Positions 23,153-29,440 of a stretch of 34,856 nt of DNA are shown one piece after another. The DNA lies in IMG/VR virus record IMGVR_UViG_3300022752_000211, positions 1 to 34,856 of that record. One strand, given 5' to 3'. The first letter of the stretch is position 1. Each line of letters opens with the position of its first letter. The notes below the pieces were generated by a model. It ran no database searches, had not been told where the DNA came from, and saw only the letters and a list, made by a program, of their open reading frames with translations. This stretch comes from a virus. Position numbers and translations under genes: made by a program.

Positions 23153-23192
23153 TATAGTATAACAAATTAAATAAAGAATAAAAAATTAGAGC

Positions 23193-23236
23193 GTGAGCCT
23201 AGCAAATAATCCCGAAAGGGTGAGCCTAGCAAATAA
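23193..23236 (+). repeat. Direct repeat of 17 bases in the leader
   Basis: GTGAGCCTAGCAAATAA occurs at 23193-23209 and 23220-23236. The spacer contains CCCGAAAGGG, similar to the AACGAAAGG ribosome-site sequence that follows the second copy. It looks like a duplicated leader. Confidence 0.8.
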
Positions 23237-23263
23237 CCGCTCAACCTAACGAAAGGAAATAAA

Positions 23264-23371
23264 ATGAACGAATACCTTAACTATCTAGATGAGGTCTATG
23301 ATGACCTAGTGTCTGAATATGGTGAGGGCATAACATTTGCCTACCATGTCGCTAATGAAAAGGAGATGTGA
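23264..23371 (+). CDS. Small early protein
   Basis: A protein of 35 residues, MNEYLNYLDEVYDDLVSEYG then a short polar tail; strongly acidic and helical. AACGAAAGGAAA ends 4-5 bases before the ATG. First gene of the early block. No family recognised. Confidence 0.6.
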   Translation: MNEYLNYLDEVYDDLVSEYGEGITFAYHVANEKEM

Positions 23372-23414
23372 GGCAACTCACACTCTACCCGTCAGCGTGT
23401 CGGCTTGATAATGT

Positions 23415-23437
23415 CGGACGCTAATGATAGTCTTACC
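23415..23437 (+). promoter_or_regulatory. Early promoter module 2 (weak -10)
   Basis: ATGTCG, 11 bp, TAGTCT in the gap between the first two early genes. It keeps the exact module spacing but has a poor -10. The leader has AACGAAAGAAGG before the gene at 23471. Confidence 0.35.
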
Positions 23438-23470
23438 TTAATGAACAACCTAACGAAAGAAGGACAGAAA

Positions 23471-23563
23471 ATGGATAAACTAAACGAGGCACTAGAAGCC
23501 TTACAACAAGCAAACAAGATGTTTGCTGAAATGTTTGACATAGATGAGAGCGAGGCTAACTAA
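23471..23563 (+). CDS. Small early protein
   Basis: A protein of 30 residues, MDKLNEALEALQQANKMFAE then MFDIDESEAN: one amphipathic helix with heptad-like Leu/Ala spacing, likely to pair with a partner. AACGAAAGAAGGAC precedes the start. Its stop overlaps the next ATG (TAATG). Confidence 0.6.
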   Translation: MDKLNEALEALQQANKMFAEMFDIDESEAN

Positions 23564-23721
23564 TGAAAATAACAATAACATACTCACTATGGCAAGGTGG
23601 CAGTTTGCTATCAGTAGGAAACAAGGCTGAAAGTGCTGATGACTTATTAGCAGTAATGGCTGAATTAAATAAACTTGGTAATGGTTTTACTTACAACATT
23701 AGAGAGGTAGAGGTCAAATAA
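23563..23721 (+). CDS. Small early protein
   Basis: A protein of 52 residues, MKITITYSLWQGGSLLSVGN..., with a beta-helix-beta pattern and an ADDLLAVMAELNKLG helix. Coupled to the preceding gene by a 1-base overlap. Resembles small beta-alpha-beta phage proteins in style; no family assigned. Confidence 0.62.
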   Translation: MKITITYSLWQGGSLLSVGNKAESADDLLAVMAELNKLGNGFTYNIREVEVK

Positions 23722-23724
23722 ATA

Positions 23725-23898
23725 ATGATGACTAAATGGGACACTATTCAAGCGGATATAGCAGACGCTTATGCCTACTTAGATGAGGCAGAAAAGTTAG
23801 ACAAGCATAACGAGGAAAGCCTATTTGATGAGGACATGATTAGCATGGACGAGGTAATCGAAAAGGGTTTAACACTAGATTGGGAGGAATACGAATAA
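23725..23898 (+). CDS. Small acidic early protein
   Basis: A protein of 57 residues, MMTKWDTIQADIADAYAYLD..., ending in an acidic LDWEEYE tail. More than a quarter of residues are Asp or Glu, as in DNA-mimic or decoy proteins, but no specific family can be named. The first of two adjacent ATG codons is used; the stop overlaps the next ATG. Confidence 0.6.
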   Translation: MMTKWDTIQADIADAYAYLDEAEKLDKHNEESLFDEDMISMDEVIEKGLTLDWEEYE

Positions 23899-24050
23899 TG
23901 AACTTAGAATTATTATTTGATAGCGAATACTTTTCGCTATACATTAACGGGCTATGGCCTAATGGTGTCGGTATAGATATCCCGACATGGTTACTAGTTG
24001 GCTCTATTGCTTTTATTTATTCCATTATACTAATTAGGAGAGATAAATGA
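23898..24050 (+). CDS. Small single-pass membrane protein
   Basis: A protein of 50 residues. After an N-terminal soluble part with WPNGVGIDIP there is one membrane helix (WLLVGSIAFIYSIILI) and a basic end RRDK, giving an N-out/C-in arrangement by the positive-inside rule. Overlaps both neighbours (TAATG and ATGA). Confidence 0.65.
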   Translation: MNLELLFDSEYFSLYINGLWPNGVGIDIPTWLLVGSIAFIYSIILIRRDK

Positions 24051-24238
24051 AATCACAATTCGAAAAGGATTTGGAATTAAAGGAAAGTTTCTGCCAGATG
24101 TTAGATGAGATTTATCCTACTTATAAAATCGGTCATTCTACTTTCACCGCCAGCGAAATCTTAGAGTGTTGCGATCCGATTGCGTTCTCTATTGGTTTAA
24201 TAGAGCATGAAGATTATTTAAAAGAAACGGAAAATTAA
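24047..24238 (+). CDS. Small early protein
   Basis: A protein of 63 residues, MKSQFEKDLELKESFCQMLD..., with EIYPTYKIGHSTFTASEIL and LECCDPIAFSIGLIEHEDYL. This layout is seen in small phage proteins of unknown function. Coupled to the previous gene by an ATGA overlap. Confidence 0.68.
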   Translation: MKSQFEKDLELKESFCQMLDEIYPTYKIGHSTFTASEILECCDPIAFSIGLIEHEDYLKETEN

Positions 24239-24240
24239 AA

Positions 24241-24369
24241 ATGGAAAATCCCGCAGAAAAGTTAGCTAACCAATTTAAAAATTCGGTTGAGGTAGATCAC
24301 CTAACCGAATTACAATTAAAAATGGTTGAAGAAATTTTATTAAATAAATTTAATAAAAAAATAAAATAA
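24241..24369 (+). CDS. Small early protein
   Basis: A protein of 42 residues, MENPAEKLANQFKNSVEVDH..., helical with a Lys-rich end. It begins 3 bases after the previous stop and shares its operon. No family recognised. Confidence 0.58.
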   Translation: MENPAEKLANQFKNSVEVDHLTELQLKMVEEILLNKFNKKIK

Positions 24370-24545
24370 ATAACGGCGTGTTGCCTTGACAAAAGGCGGA
24401 AGCGCCCACAAAAGCTGTGGGGGCAAAATGTGATTTAAGACACATTTAAAAAAAACCCTGAAATCTGTGGATAACTTTCGGGCGTGTCGTGGCGTGTCGG
24501 GCGTGTCGTCCACAGGCTAAATGTGATTAAGAACACACAAATTGA
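24370..24545. other. Candidate replication origin (iterons, DnaA box, hairpins)
   Basis: No gene here. In order: hairpin GCCTT/GACA/AAAGGC, hairpin CCCACA/AAAGC/TGTGGG (24400-24422), CRP-like dyad (24429-24444), an A/T run, a perfect DnaA box TTATCCACA on the minus strand (24466-24474), three GGCGTGTCG iterons (24481, 24491, 24500) flanked by an inverted repeat CTGTGGA/TCCACAG, then a second dyad (24522-24537). These are the usual parts of an iteron origin. The idea is inference; similar pieces also occur in other gaps. Confidence 0.4.
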
Positions 24546-24585
24546 GCGTCTCAAAATATGGAATTACTCACAAGTAATATGAAAA

Positions 24586-24608
24586 TTGTCAGTAGGTTAG
24601 AGTATAAT
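24586..24608 (+). promoter_or_regulatory. Early promoter module 3
   Basis: TTGTCA (24586-24591), 11 bp, TATAAT (24603-24608), followed by AACGAAAGGAA before the start at 24639. Confidence 0.65.
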
Positions 24609-24638
24609 ATCGGCTATAACGAAAGGAAGTGGCTAACA

Positions 24639-24836
24639 ATGGCTAACTTATACACAATAGAAAACCTTTTACAAGGTAAAGAATATCGCTCTAATTCTCT
24701 TAATGGAGAAATTATTAACGGCGAAAAAACCGACCATTGGTTTGGTAATGATAAAGAAGCGTATCGTGTTTTAATTCGCACACCGCATTCTTATAAAGAC
24801 CACTATCGCATTATTGCGGTTAAGGTAGGTGAATAA
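24639..24836 (+). CDS. Small early protein
   Basis: A protein of 65 residues from ATG 24639. I prefer this start to the in-frame ATG at 24558 because the promoter and AACGAAAGGAA lie between them. MANLYTIENLLQGKEYRSNS and DKEAYRVLIRTPHSYKDHYRI suggest a small beta-rich protein. No family recognised. Confidence 0.68.
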   Translation: MANLYTIENLLQGKEYRSNSLNGEIINGEKTDHWFGNDKEAYRVLIRTPHSYKDHYRIIAVKVGE

Positions 24837-24838
24837 TA

Positions 24839-24964
24839 ATGGGATATATTGAGATATTTAGAATGAATGATGAGGGTGCTGGCTGGGTAGATTTAGACGA
24901 AGCCACCCCCGATGAATTATTTAATATCAAAATTGGTTTATTAAATGAAGGGGCGTTTGACTAA
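24839..24964 (+). CDS. Small acidic early protein
   Basis: A protein of 41 residues, MGYIEIFRMNDEGAGWVDLD..., very acidic. Starts 2 bases after the preceding stop, so it is co-translated. The next promoter's TTGTCA begins at its stop codon. Confidence 0.6.
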   Translation: MGYIEIFRMNDEGAGWVDLDEATPDELFNIKIGLLNEGAFD

Positions 24965-24987
24965 TTGTCAGACCCCTACGCTATAAT
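24965..24987 (+). promoter_or_regulatory. Early promoter module 4
   Basis: TTGTCA (24965-24970), 11 bp, TATAAT (24982-24987), then AACGAAAGGAAAAC before the start at 25020. Confidence 0.7.
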
Positions 24988-25019
24988 TACCAATAACAAC
25001 AACGAAAGGAAAACTATAA

Positions 25020-25151
25020 ATGGGAAATATACTAGAGATACTTGCCGTAGAATGCGATGAATGCGGTGGCGCAGGATTTGTATTTTGGGGCGATGAAAAC
25101 AATTATGATGTAGAGAGTTGCGATTGCTCTTTAGATAAGTGGGTAATTTAA
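25020..25151 (+). CDS. Small zinc-finger-like protein
   Basis: A protein of 43 residues. Cys12-x2-Cys15 followed by GGAGF is like the CxxCxGxG zinc motif of DnaJ-type proteins, and Cys34-x-Cys36 would complete a four-Cys site. Reduced single-knuckle forms like this occur in many actinophages. Its stop overlaps the next ATG. Confidence 0.68.
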   Translation: MGNILEILAVECDECGGAGFVFWGDENNYDVESCDCSLDKWVI

Positions 25152-25351
25152 TGTATAGACTAGATACTTGGTATGATGGTGAATTAGAATTCACACACAA
25201 ATTCTCTGACGCATTAACAGCGTTTGAGGCTTTCGCAAAATGTTATGATGTTGGATTTGCTAATGAATTCGCAACATATAATTTATCAATGCCTGATGGC
25301 AAAATGTATACTAAAAACTTTAGTAGATTAGGATTGGTATCTATAAAATGA
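25151..25351 (+). CDS. Small early protein
   Basis: A protein of 66 residues, MYRLDTWYDGELEFTHKFSD..., then LTAFEAFAKCYDVGFANEFA. The DGELxxxHxFxDALxAFxAFxxCxDxG style is common among small actinophage proteins of unknown function. Coupled by TAATG to the zinc-finger gene and by ATGA to the next. Confidence 0.7.
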   Translation: MYRLDTWYDGELEFTHKFSDALTAFEAFAKCYDVGFANEFATYNLSMPDGKMYTKNFSRLGLVSIK

Positions 25352-25539
25352 TGACCCGTAAAGATTATATTGCTACTGCTGAAATTATGAAATATGTTTC
25401 AGATAAAACTCACCCTGCTTTATTTTCTAAAGTAATTGTGGATTTTGCTTTAATGTTTGCTAAAGATAATCCTAAATTTGACGCAAACAAATTTTATGAA
25501 GCAAGCGGTTATCATGTTCCCCAATTTAATTCTAGATAA
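25348..25539 (+). CDS. Conserved small phage protein (MTRKDY family)
   Basis: A protein of 63 residues. MTRKDYIATAEIMKYV, ...FAKDNPKFDANKFYEASGY is a layout I recognise from many actinophage genomes (MTRK-Y-x-IA ... DNPxFDxxxF). Function unknown. It overlaps the next gene by 26 bases. Confidence 0.78.
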   Translation: MMTRKDYIATAEIMKYVSDKTHPALFSKVIVDFALMFAKDNPKFDANKFYEASGYHVPQFNSR

Positions 25540-25642
25540 AGTAAAACGAATACAAGAATTGCGCCGTAGTAATGCGGCGCAACCTATTCGCAATAAAAAA
25601 AAATATAATAGAAAATTAAAACATAAAAAAGCTTTAGATTAA
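25514..25642 (+). CDS. Small basic early protein
   Basis: A protein of 42 residues, MFPNLILDKVKRIQELRRSN then AAQPIRNKKKYNRKLKHKKALD. The LRRSNAAQP...KKxYxRK pattern is seen in short basic phage proteins. About a third of residues are Lys or Arg, which suggests RNA or DNA binding. Start chosen as the ATG inside the end of the preceding gene. Confidence 0.6.
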   Translation: MFPNLILDKVKRIQELRRSNAAQPIRNKKKYNRKLKHKKALD

Positions 25643-25745
25643 CTATTCGAACAAATGTTCGGCGCCCACAAATACCTGTGGGGGCATTTTGTGATTTAAG
25701 ACACATGCACAAAATCCCCTGGATTTTGTGGCGTGTCGATTAGGT
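25643..25745 (+). repeat. Intergenic repeat with terminator-like hairpin
   Basis: Matches the 24395-24490 gap piece by piece: GCGCCCACA/loop/TGTGGGGGC hairpin (25662-25685), TGTGATTTAAGACACA (25690-25705), CCCCTGGATTTTGTGG, GGCGTGTCG (25729). A further hairpin CGAAC/AAAT/GTTCG (25649-25662) precedes. Probably a transcript end plus regulator site. Confidence 0.7.
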
Positions 25746-25746
25746 A

Positions 25747-25769
25747 ATGTCGTAGGTCTCTGTTATAAT
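25747..25769 (+). promoter_or_regulatory. Early promoter module 5
   Basis: ATGTCG (25747-25752), 11 bp, TATAAT (25764-25769) preceded by TGT, then AACGAAAGG before the start at 25798. Confidence 0.68.
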
Positions 25770-25797
25770 TCTTATTCACCCAACGAAAGGTCAACTT

Positions 25798-25953
25798 ATG
25801 AACGATGTAAACTCATGTTACTGCACTAACCATTCTATTTGCACAATTTGTGCCCGTGGTTATTCTACCGAAGGAATGGCCGTCTATGATCGGGATTTAG
25901 CTCAAGATTGGGCTATGTCAAGAATGGCCGATGCAGAAATGGGGGATTTATAA
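25798..25953 (+). CDS. Small Cys-rich protein
   Basis: A protein of 51 residues with a metal-site-like start: Cys7-x-Cys9, His12, Cys15-x2-Cys18, then RGYSTEGMAVYDRDLAQDWA. Overlaps the GP88-like start by one base (TAATG), so the two may form one functional unit. Confidence 0.65.
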   Translation: MNDVNSCYCTNHSICTICARGYSTEGMAVYDRDLAQDWAMSRMADAEMGDL

Positions 25954-26702
25954 TGTCGGCCCCAACTGCTATAATTCCCCTTATGCTAAAAAGATCTAAT
26001 GATCGTAAGGTTACTAACCTTGTATCTAAAAATGGTAAGACTTCTGCCATTGCTAATACTTTCGGCCTGCCTGCGGGTAAGGCATTCTCATGCCCTGGCG
26101 CTACTAGCATATGCGAAAGCGTATGTTATGCGGGTAAGTTAGAAAAAGTATATAAGGGCGTTAGAGACGTGCTCATTCACAATTGGAATTTACTTAAAGA
26201 CGCCGACGAGCCCACTATGGTGGACTTAATAGAAAATATGATTAATGATTTTAGAAAAGATTGTGAAAAGAAAAATGCTAAGTTATTATTCCGCATTCAT
26301 TGGGACGGAGATTTTTTTAATGATACCTATGCACGTGCATGGCAATATGTTATTTTAAATAATACCGATATTCAATTTTGGGTGTATACACGAGTTAAGT
26401 CTGCAGCGCTTATCCTAGACGGTATTGAAAACTTATCTCTTTATTATTCAACGGATGATGAGAATAAAGATATTGCTCATGATCTGCGTAAGACTGGTAC
26501 TAAAATTAGATTGGCTTATTTAGGAAAAACTTTTGCCGTTACCGAAAGTACTATGAAAGAATTAATTGGTAAGCCTGGCGCTAAATGTCCTGAAAATAAT
26601 AAAAGCATTCCGCTAATTTCTGCTAACGGTTCCGCTTGCGTGTCATGCGGATTGTGTGTTTATGGTAAAGCAGATATAAGATTTTCTGCTACTAAGAAAT
26701 AA
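25953..26702 (+). CDS. GP88-like phage protein with Cys clusters
   Basis: A protein of 249 residues from ATG 25953, the start coupled to the previous stop. It resembles the actinophage Gene-product-88 family: KNGKTSAIANTFGLP, Cys47-x6-Cys54-x3-Cys58 in SICESVCYAG, LLFRIHWDGDFFNDTYARAW and WVYTRVKSA. C-terminal CVSCGLC (229-235) adds three more Cys. Such Cys sets could hold an iron-sulfur cluster, and a radical-SAM-like barrel has been suggested for such layouts; I cannot prove it here. Substrate unknown. Confidence 0.8.
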   Translation: MSAPTAIIPLMLKRSNDRKVTNLVSKNGKTSAIANTFGLPAGKAFSCPGATSICESVCYAGKLEKVYKGVRDVLIHNWNLLKDADEPTMVDLIENMINDFRKDCEKKNAKLLFRIHWDGDFFNDTYARAWQYVILNNTDIQFWVYTRVKSAALILDGIENLSLYYSTDDENKDIAHDLRKTGTKIRLAYLGKTFAVTESTMKELIGKPGAKCPENNKSIPLISANGSACVSCGLCVYGKADIRFSATKK

Positions 26703-26837
26703 ATGCCCATGGATTTTTTGTTAGGTGAAATAATTGGAGCAATTTTATCAATTGCAATAATTGCTCCATTTATTATTTTTCTTTTTGTTTTATTGTATTC
26801 TAAACCTGATATAGATCAAGACGGGCTTAGCGGATAA
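26703..26837 (+). CDS. Small membrane protein
   Basis: A protein of 44 residues, MPMDFLLGEIIGAILSIAII then APFIIFLFVLLYSK and a polar tail DIDQDGLSG. One long hydrophobic helix; the tail resembles a Ca2+-loop fragment, like the holin N-terminus. It begins directly after the GP88 stop. Confidence 0.65.
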   Translation: MPMDFLLGEIIGAILSIAIIAPFIIFLFVLLYSKPDIDQDGLSG

Positions 26838-26922
26838 AAGGCGCCCACATAGCTGCGGGGTCGGGCGTGTCTTTAAGGGTGTGATACAAATCACCCTGGA
26901 AAATATGGGCGTGTCTTAAAAA
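26838..26922 (+). repeat. Intergenic repeat, third copy
   Basis: Contains GGCGCCCACA..GCTGCGGGG, GGGCGTGTC (26863), GGGTGTGATACAAATCACCC (dyad 26880-26895), CCCTGGAAAAT and GGGCGTGTC again (26908). It is the same set of elements as in the gaps at 24370 and 25643 in a shortened form. Confidence 0.65.
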
Positions 26923-26945
26923 ATGTCAGTTAAATCTGCTATAAT
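26923..26945 (+). promoter_or_regulatory. Early promoter module 6
   Basis: ATGTCA (26923-26928), 11 bp, TATAAT (26940-26945) with TGC before it, then AACGAAAGGAAAAC before the start at 26969. Confidence 0.72.
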
Positions 26946-26968
26946 TCCAATCTAACGAAAGGAAAACA

Positions 26969-27238
26969 ATGGGATATAACACAGCGTCAGACTTAGCAGA
27001 GAGTTTTGACTTAGACCAAGCAATTTTAATTCATCTACGGGGTAATCATTACCCACCCGTTCCATCATCTATGGTAGCACCATGTATTGATGCTATTGAT
27101 GCTTATTATGCTGATGAACTTAATAAGTTAATCAAACTGCCTGAAGGCATATATTGGAAAGGTAAGCCTGAAGCCCCTGCCTATGCGATTATAGAGGCTC
27201 ATCACCTAGAAGCGTGGCTACCTGAAACCGACTACTAA
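26969..27238 (+). CDS. Conserved small phage protein (MGYNTASDL family)
   Basis: A protein of 89 residues. MGYNTASDLAESFDLDQAIL, GNHYPPVPSSMVAPCIDAID and PAYAIIEAHHLEAWL match a family I have seen in many actinophages (same order, same PPVPxSMV core). Function unknown. Its stop overlaps the next promoter. Confidence 0.8.
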   Translation: MGYNTASDLAESFDLDQAILIHLRGNHYPPVPSSMVAPCIDAIDAYYADELNKLIKLPEGIYWKGKPEAPAYAIIEAHHLEAWLPETDY

Positions 27239-27261
27239 TTGTCGGTGGCTGGTGCTATAAT
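27239..27261 (+). promoter_or_regulatory. Early promoter module 7
   Basis: TTGTCG (27239-27244), 11 bp, TATAAT (27256-27261) after TGC, then AACGAAAGGAAAC. Confidence 0.72.
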
Positions 27262-27284
27262 AAACCCCTAACGAAAGGAAACAA

Positions 27285-27437
27285 ATGAACCAAACACTAG
27301 AGGTCGGACAGACCTATACAACTACAACAAGTAATGTTGTAGGTATCATTAAAGCAATAGACAACCACCCAAGCGGTGTAAGTCGTATCTTGCTTGATGT
27401 AGAAGGCAAAGAGCGTTGGACAAGTCTAACTAACTAA
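27285..27437 (+). CDS. Small early protein
   Basis: A protein of 50 residues, MNQTLEVGQTYTTTTSNVVG..., beta-rich, resembling an SH3-like barrel (VGxxY...VxGIIKAI...RILLDVEGKERW). Alone in its transcription unit. Function unknown. Confidence 0.66.
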   Translation: MNQTLEVGQTYTTTTSNVVGIIKAIDNHPSGVSRILLDVEGKERWTSLTN

Positions 27438-27455
27438 GCACAGGTTGGATACCGC

Positions 27456-27478
27456 TTGTCGGTGGTATCCGCTATAAT
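27456..27478 (+). promoter_or_regulatory. Early promoter module 8
   Basis: TTGTCG (27456-27461), 11 bp, TATAAT (27473-27478) after CGC, then AACGAAAGGAAAT. Confidence 0.7.
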
Positions 27479-27505
27479 AAACCCACCTAACGAAAGGAAA
27501 TACAA

Positions 27506-27928
27506 ATGGCAAGAAGCAAACCAATTAGCGTGAAAATCGCTACTACTAAGGTTATCAAAGCCTTAGAAACAAGATTAGCCAAACTAGAGGCTGATTACAC
27601 AAAGCAAGACGAAAACGAAGCCAAATACCAAAAGGCTTTAGAGAAGTGGCGTAAGGAAATTGGCAAGTGGGCTATTGCTAATTTTGCTAAATCAGAAAAC
27701 CTACGCACCAACTATCGCAACTGGAATAAAACTCTCAATGTTGATTTTGATATAATCGTTGATGAGAAAGACTTTCCTGCCGAGCCAACTAAGGACTACG
27801 AGCAACTACATCAGCACTCTTATCGTGAGATGAAAGATGAGATGGAAAATGCTATCCGTATCCTTAAAATGACAGACGAGGAAGTAGTTAGCGCAAGCAC
27901 CTACAACGCTATTGCTCGTTATCTTTAA
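27506..27928 (+). CDS. Coiled-coil early protein
   Basis: A protein of 140 residues. Residues 1-65 are a Lys/Glu-rich helix (KALETRLAKLEADYTKQDEN...KALEKWRKEIGKWA) typical of a coiled coil, then an extended segment and a second helix (SYREMKDEMENAIRILKMTD). The TxxVIKALExRLxxLE style is common in actinophages; function unknown. Monocistronic. Confidence 0.72.
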   Translation: MARSKPISVKIATTKVIKALETRLAKLEADYTKQDENEAKYQKALEKWRKEIGKWAIANFAKSENLRTNYRNWNKTLNVDFDIIVDEKDFPAEPTKDYEQLHQHSYREMKDEMENAIRILKMTDEEVVSASTYNAIARYL

Positions 27929-27960
27929 TTAGATAATCATAAGGGTGGGTGCGTGGGCGA

Positions 27961-27989
27961 TAGACAACACCTACCCCTTATGGTATAAT
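27961..27989 (+). promoter_or_regulatory. Early promoter without the TGTCAGT box
   Basis: TAGACA (27961-27966), 17 bp, TATAAT (27984-27989) with TGG. The spacer lacks TGTCAG, and the leader is AACAAAGGAAC instead of AACGAAAGG. It is the outlier among the early promoters, so its gene may escape the common control. Confidence 0.65.
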
Positions 27990-28016
27990 TTTTATCCCTA
28001 CTAACAAAGGAACACA

Positions 28017-28229
28017 ATGCGGTATCGTGTAGAAATCTATGATGCTAATAAAGCTCATGATCTAACAATTTATTCTGCAAACAGTTATAATCGTGATTCA
28101 TTAACTAAATTGGTTAAACCTAATTTAAAAAAATTTCAAGGTAATGTTAAAGTGTATGTTGTTGATACACAAGAAAACAAAAAAGTATTTGCAGCATTCT
28201 TTCCAGAAGAAATTCATAACTTAATCTAA
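28017..28229 (+). CDS. Small early protein
   Basis: A protein of 70 residues, MRYRVEIYDANKAHDLTIYS..., with a beta-helix-beta pattern and a VKVYVVDTQENKKVFAAFFP strand pair. No family recognised. It is followed by a terminator. Confidence 0.68.
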   Translation: MRYRVEIYDANKAHDLTIYSANSYNRDSLTKLVKPNLKKFQGNVKVYVVDTQENKKVFAAFFPEEIHNLI

Positions 28230-28235
28230 TAAACT

Positions 28236-28260
28236 TGGGCCAGATTAGTCCCCTGGCCCA
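28236..28260 (+). terminator. Terminator-like hairpin
   Basis: TGGGCCAG / ATTAGTCCC / CTGGCCCA, a perfect 8-bp stem, then TTTCT. It follows the gene at 28017 by a few bases. Confidence 0.72.
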
Positions 28261-28287
28261 TTTCTCCTGCCCTCAATAGCTGGGGAC

Positions 28288-28319
28288 TTATCCACAGCCT
28301 TACGGCACCCTGTGGAAAA
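28288..28319. promoter_or_regulatory. DnaA box in an inverted repeat
   Basis: TTATCCACA (28288-28296) is a perfect DnaA box; TGTGGAAAA at 28311 is a two-mismatch copy in the opposite direction. TCCACAG/CTGTGGA makes a 7-bp stem around CCTTACGGCAC. It may bind DnaA or simply fold. Confidence 0.4.
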
Positions 28320-28345
28320 CCCCCGCAAATTCATGTCAAATAAGA

Positions 28346-28374
28346 TAGACAATGTCAGTCGTGTATGTTAGAAT
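28346..28374 (+). promoter_or_regulatory. Early promoter module 9 with a good -35
   Basis: TAGACA (28346-28351) then ATGTCAGT (28352-28359) and TAGAAT (28369-28374): total -35/-10 spacing 17 bp. It shows that the ATGTCAGT box lies in the spacer, directly after the -35. AACGAAAGG follows. Confidence 0.72.
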
Positions 28375-28401
28375 AAGCATTCAACCAAACGAAAGGATAA
28401 A

Positions 28402-29409
28402 ATGGCTCATAATCTCGAAGAGCAAGATGGTCAAGTAGCATTTGCATTGCGTGGTGCACCTGCTTGGCATAATCTTGCAAATCGCATTTTCGCTCAAGAT
28501 GAAAATGTAACTACCGCAACAATGCTTGAAGAAGCAAAGTTGAATAACTGGAATGTCCGCTTGTCAGATGTTGCAGATCATATCCCAAACACATGGAGAA
28601 ATACATCAGATAATTTCTATGTGATTAGAGATAACCCGTTTGATCAAGGCACTGATGTTTTATCAGTAGTTGGCAAGCGATACAAAACTGTTCAGAATGA
28701 AGAGTTATTTGCATTCGCTGATAATGTATTAGACAACGATTCTGCTAAATGGGAATCTGCTGGCTCAATCAAGAAGGGCAAAGTTGTATTTGGCTCATTG
28801 GATATACCTAGAGAGATCGTATTAGACCCACAAGGTATTAACGATAGAACTAAGTTATATCTAATTGTATGGACATCTCACGACGGTTCAGTTGCAGTTC
28901 AAGCAGCAATCACACCCGTTCGCGTTGTATGCCAAAACACTCTTAATCTTGCAATGAAGGGCGCTAAGCAATCATTCAAGATTCGTCATACACAAACTGC
29001 TGAAGGCAGAATTGTGCAAGCCCGTCAAGCATTGGGATTAACATTTGCATATGCAGATGCATTCCAAAAGGAAGCGGACGAATTGTTTAAGCAATCAATT
29101 ACCGATAAGCAATTTTCGGATTTGATTCGCAATCTATATCCAAAGCCTGAAGCAGATGTTAAAGGCGCATTAAAGAAGTGGGAGAACAAGGTTGTTTTAA
29201 TTGATGACCTTTATCATAACTCACCAACTAATAACACAATTAAAGGCACTGCTTGGGGTGCGTTTAATGCATTGACTGAGCGTTTAGATTATTACCGTAC
29301 CGCCCGTACTGGTAATACTGAATCGCTAAATGCTGGTGCAAGTGGATTTGACCCAATCATTACCGCAGAAAAGAATAAAATTCTCAAAGCGGTCAAGGCG
29401 TTAGCCTAA
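28402..29409 (+). CDS. DUF932 family phage/plasmid protein
   Basis: A protein of 335 residues. MAHNLEEQDGQVAFALRGAP-AWHNL is the signature start of DUF932 (phage/plasmid-like TIGR03299) proteins, followed by ATMLEEAKLNNWNVRL, FYVIRDNPFD, VVGKRYKTVQNEELFAFAD and the VRVVCQNTLNLA core. These proteins are widespread on phages and plasmids; function is unproven. The C-terminal half has TAWGAFNALTERLDYYR, also typical. Followed by a G/C hairpin. Confidence 0.93.
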   Translation: MAHNLEEQDGQVAFALRGAPAWHNLANRIFAQDENVTTATMLEEAKLNNWNVRLSDVADHIPNTWRNTSDNFYVIRDNPFDQGTDVLSVVGKRYKTVQNEELFAFADNVLDNDSAKWESAGSIKKGKVVFGSLDIPREIVLDPQGINDRTKLYLIVWTSHDGSVAVQAAITPVRVVCQNTLNLAMKGAKQSFKIRHTQTAEGRIVQARQALGLTFAYADAFQKEADELFKQSITDKQFSDLIRNLYPKPEADVKGALKKWENKVVLIDDLYHNSPTNNTIKGTAWGAFNALTERLDYYRTARTGNTESLNAGASGFDPIITAEKNKILKAVKALA

Positions 29410-29414
29410 TCAAC

Positions 29415-29434
29415 TGGGGCCCGAAAGGGCCCCA
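29415..29434 (+). terminator. GNRA-type hairpin before tRNA-Asp
   Basis: TGGGGCCC / GAAA-type loop / GGGCCCCA: a very stable 7-8-bp stem with GAAA tetraloop, 7 bases before the tRNA. No T run follows, so it may be a processing or 3'-end-protecting hairpin rather than a terminator. Confidence 0.55.
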
Positions 29435-29440
29435 CATCTA

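Larger units (their letters stand above)
22929..23263. promoter_or_regulatory. Divergent control region between left and early blocks
   Basis: This gap separates minus-strand genes from the long plus-strand early block. It holds the palindrome TAGTCGACTA (22955-22964), ATGTCCGATTTGT at 23026 and 23107, a CRP-like dyad at 23057, the short palindrome TTCTAGAA, one early promoter module at 23129 and a duplicated 17-base leader sequence before AACGAAAGG. No gene is seen. Confidence 0.6.

Noticed and set aside
24481-24508. Short repeats GGCGTGTCG as a CRISPR array
   Set aside because: Units of 9 bases with 0-1 base between them have no spacers; iterons fit better.
25908-25952. N-terminal extension of the GP88-like protein
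   Set aside because: The extension overlaps the upstream Cys-rich gene; the TAATG-coupled ATG at 25953 is the natural start.
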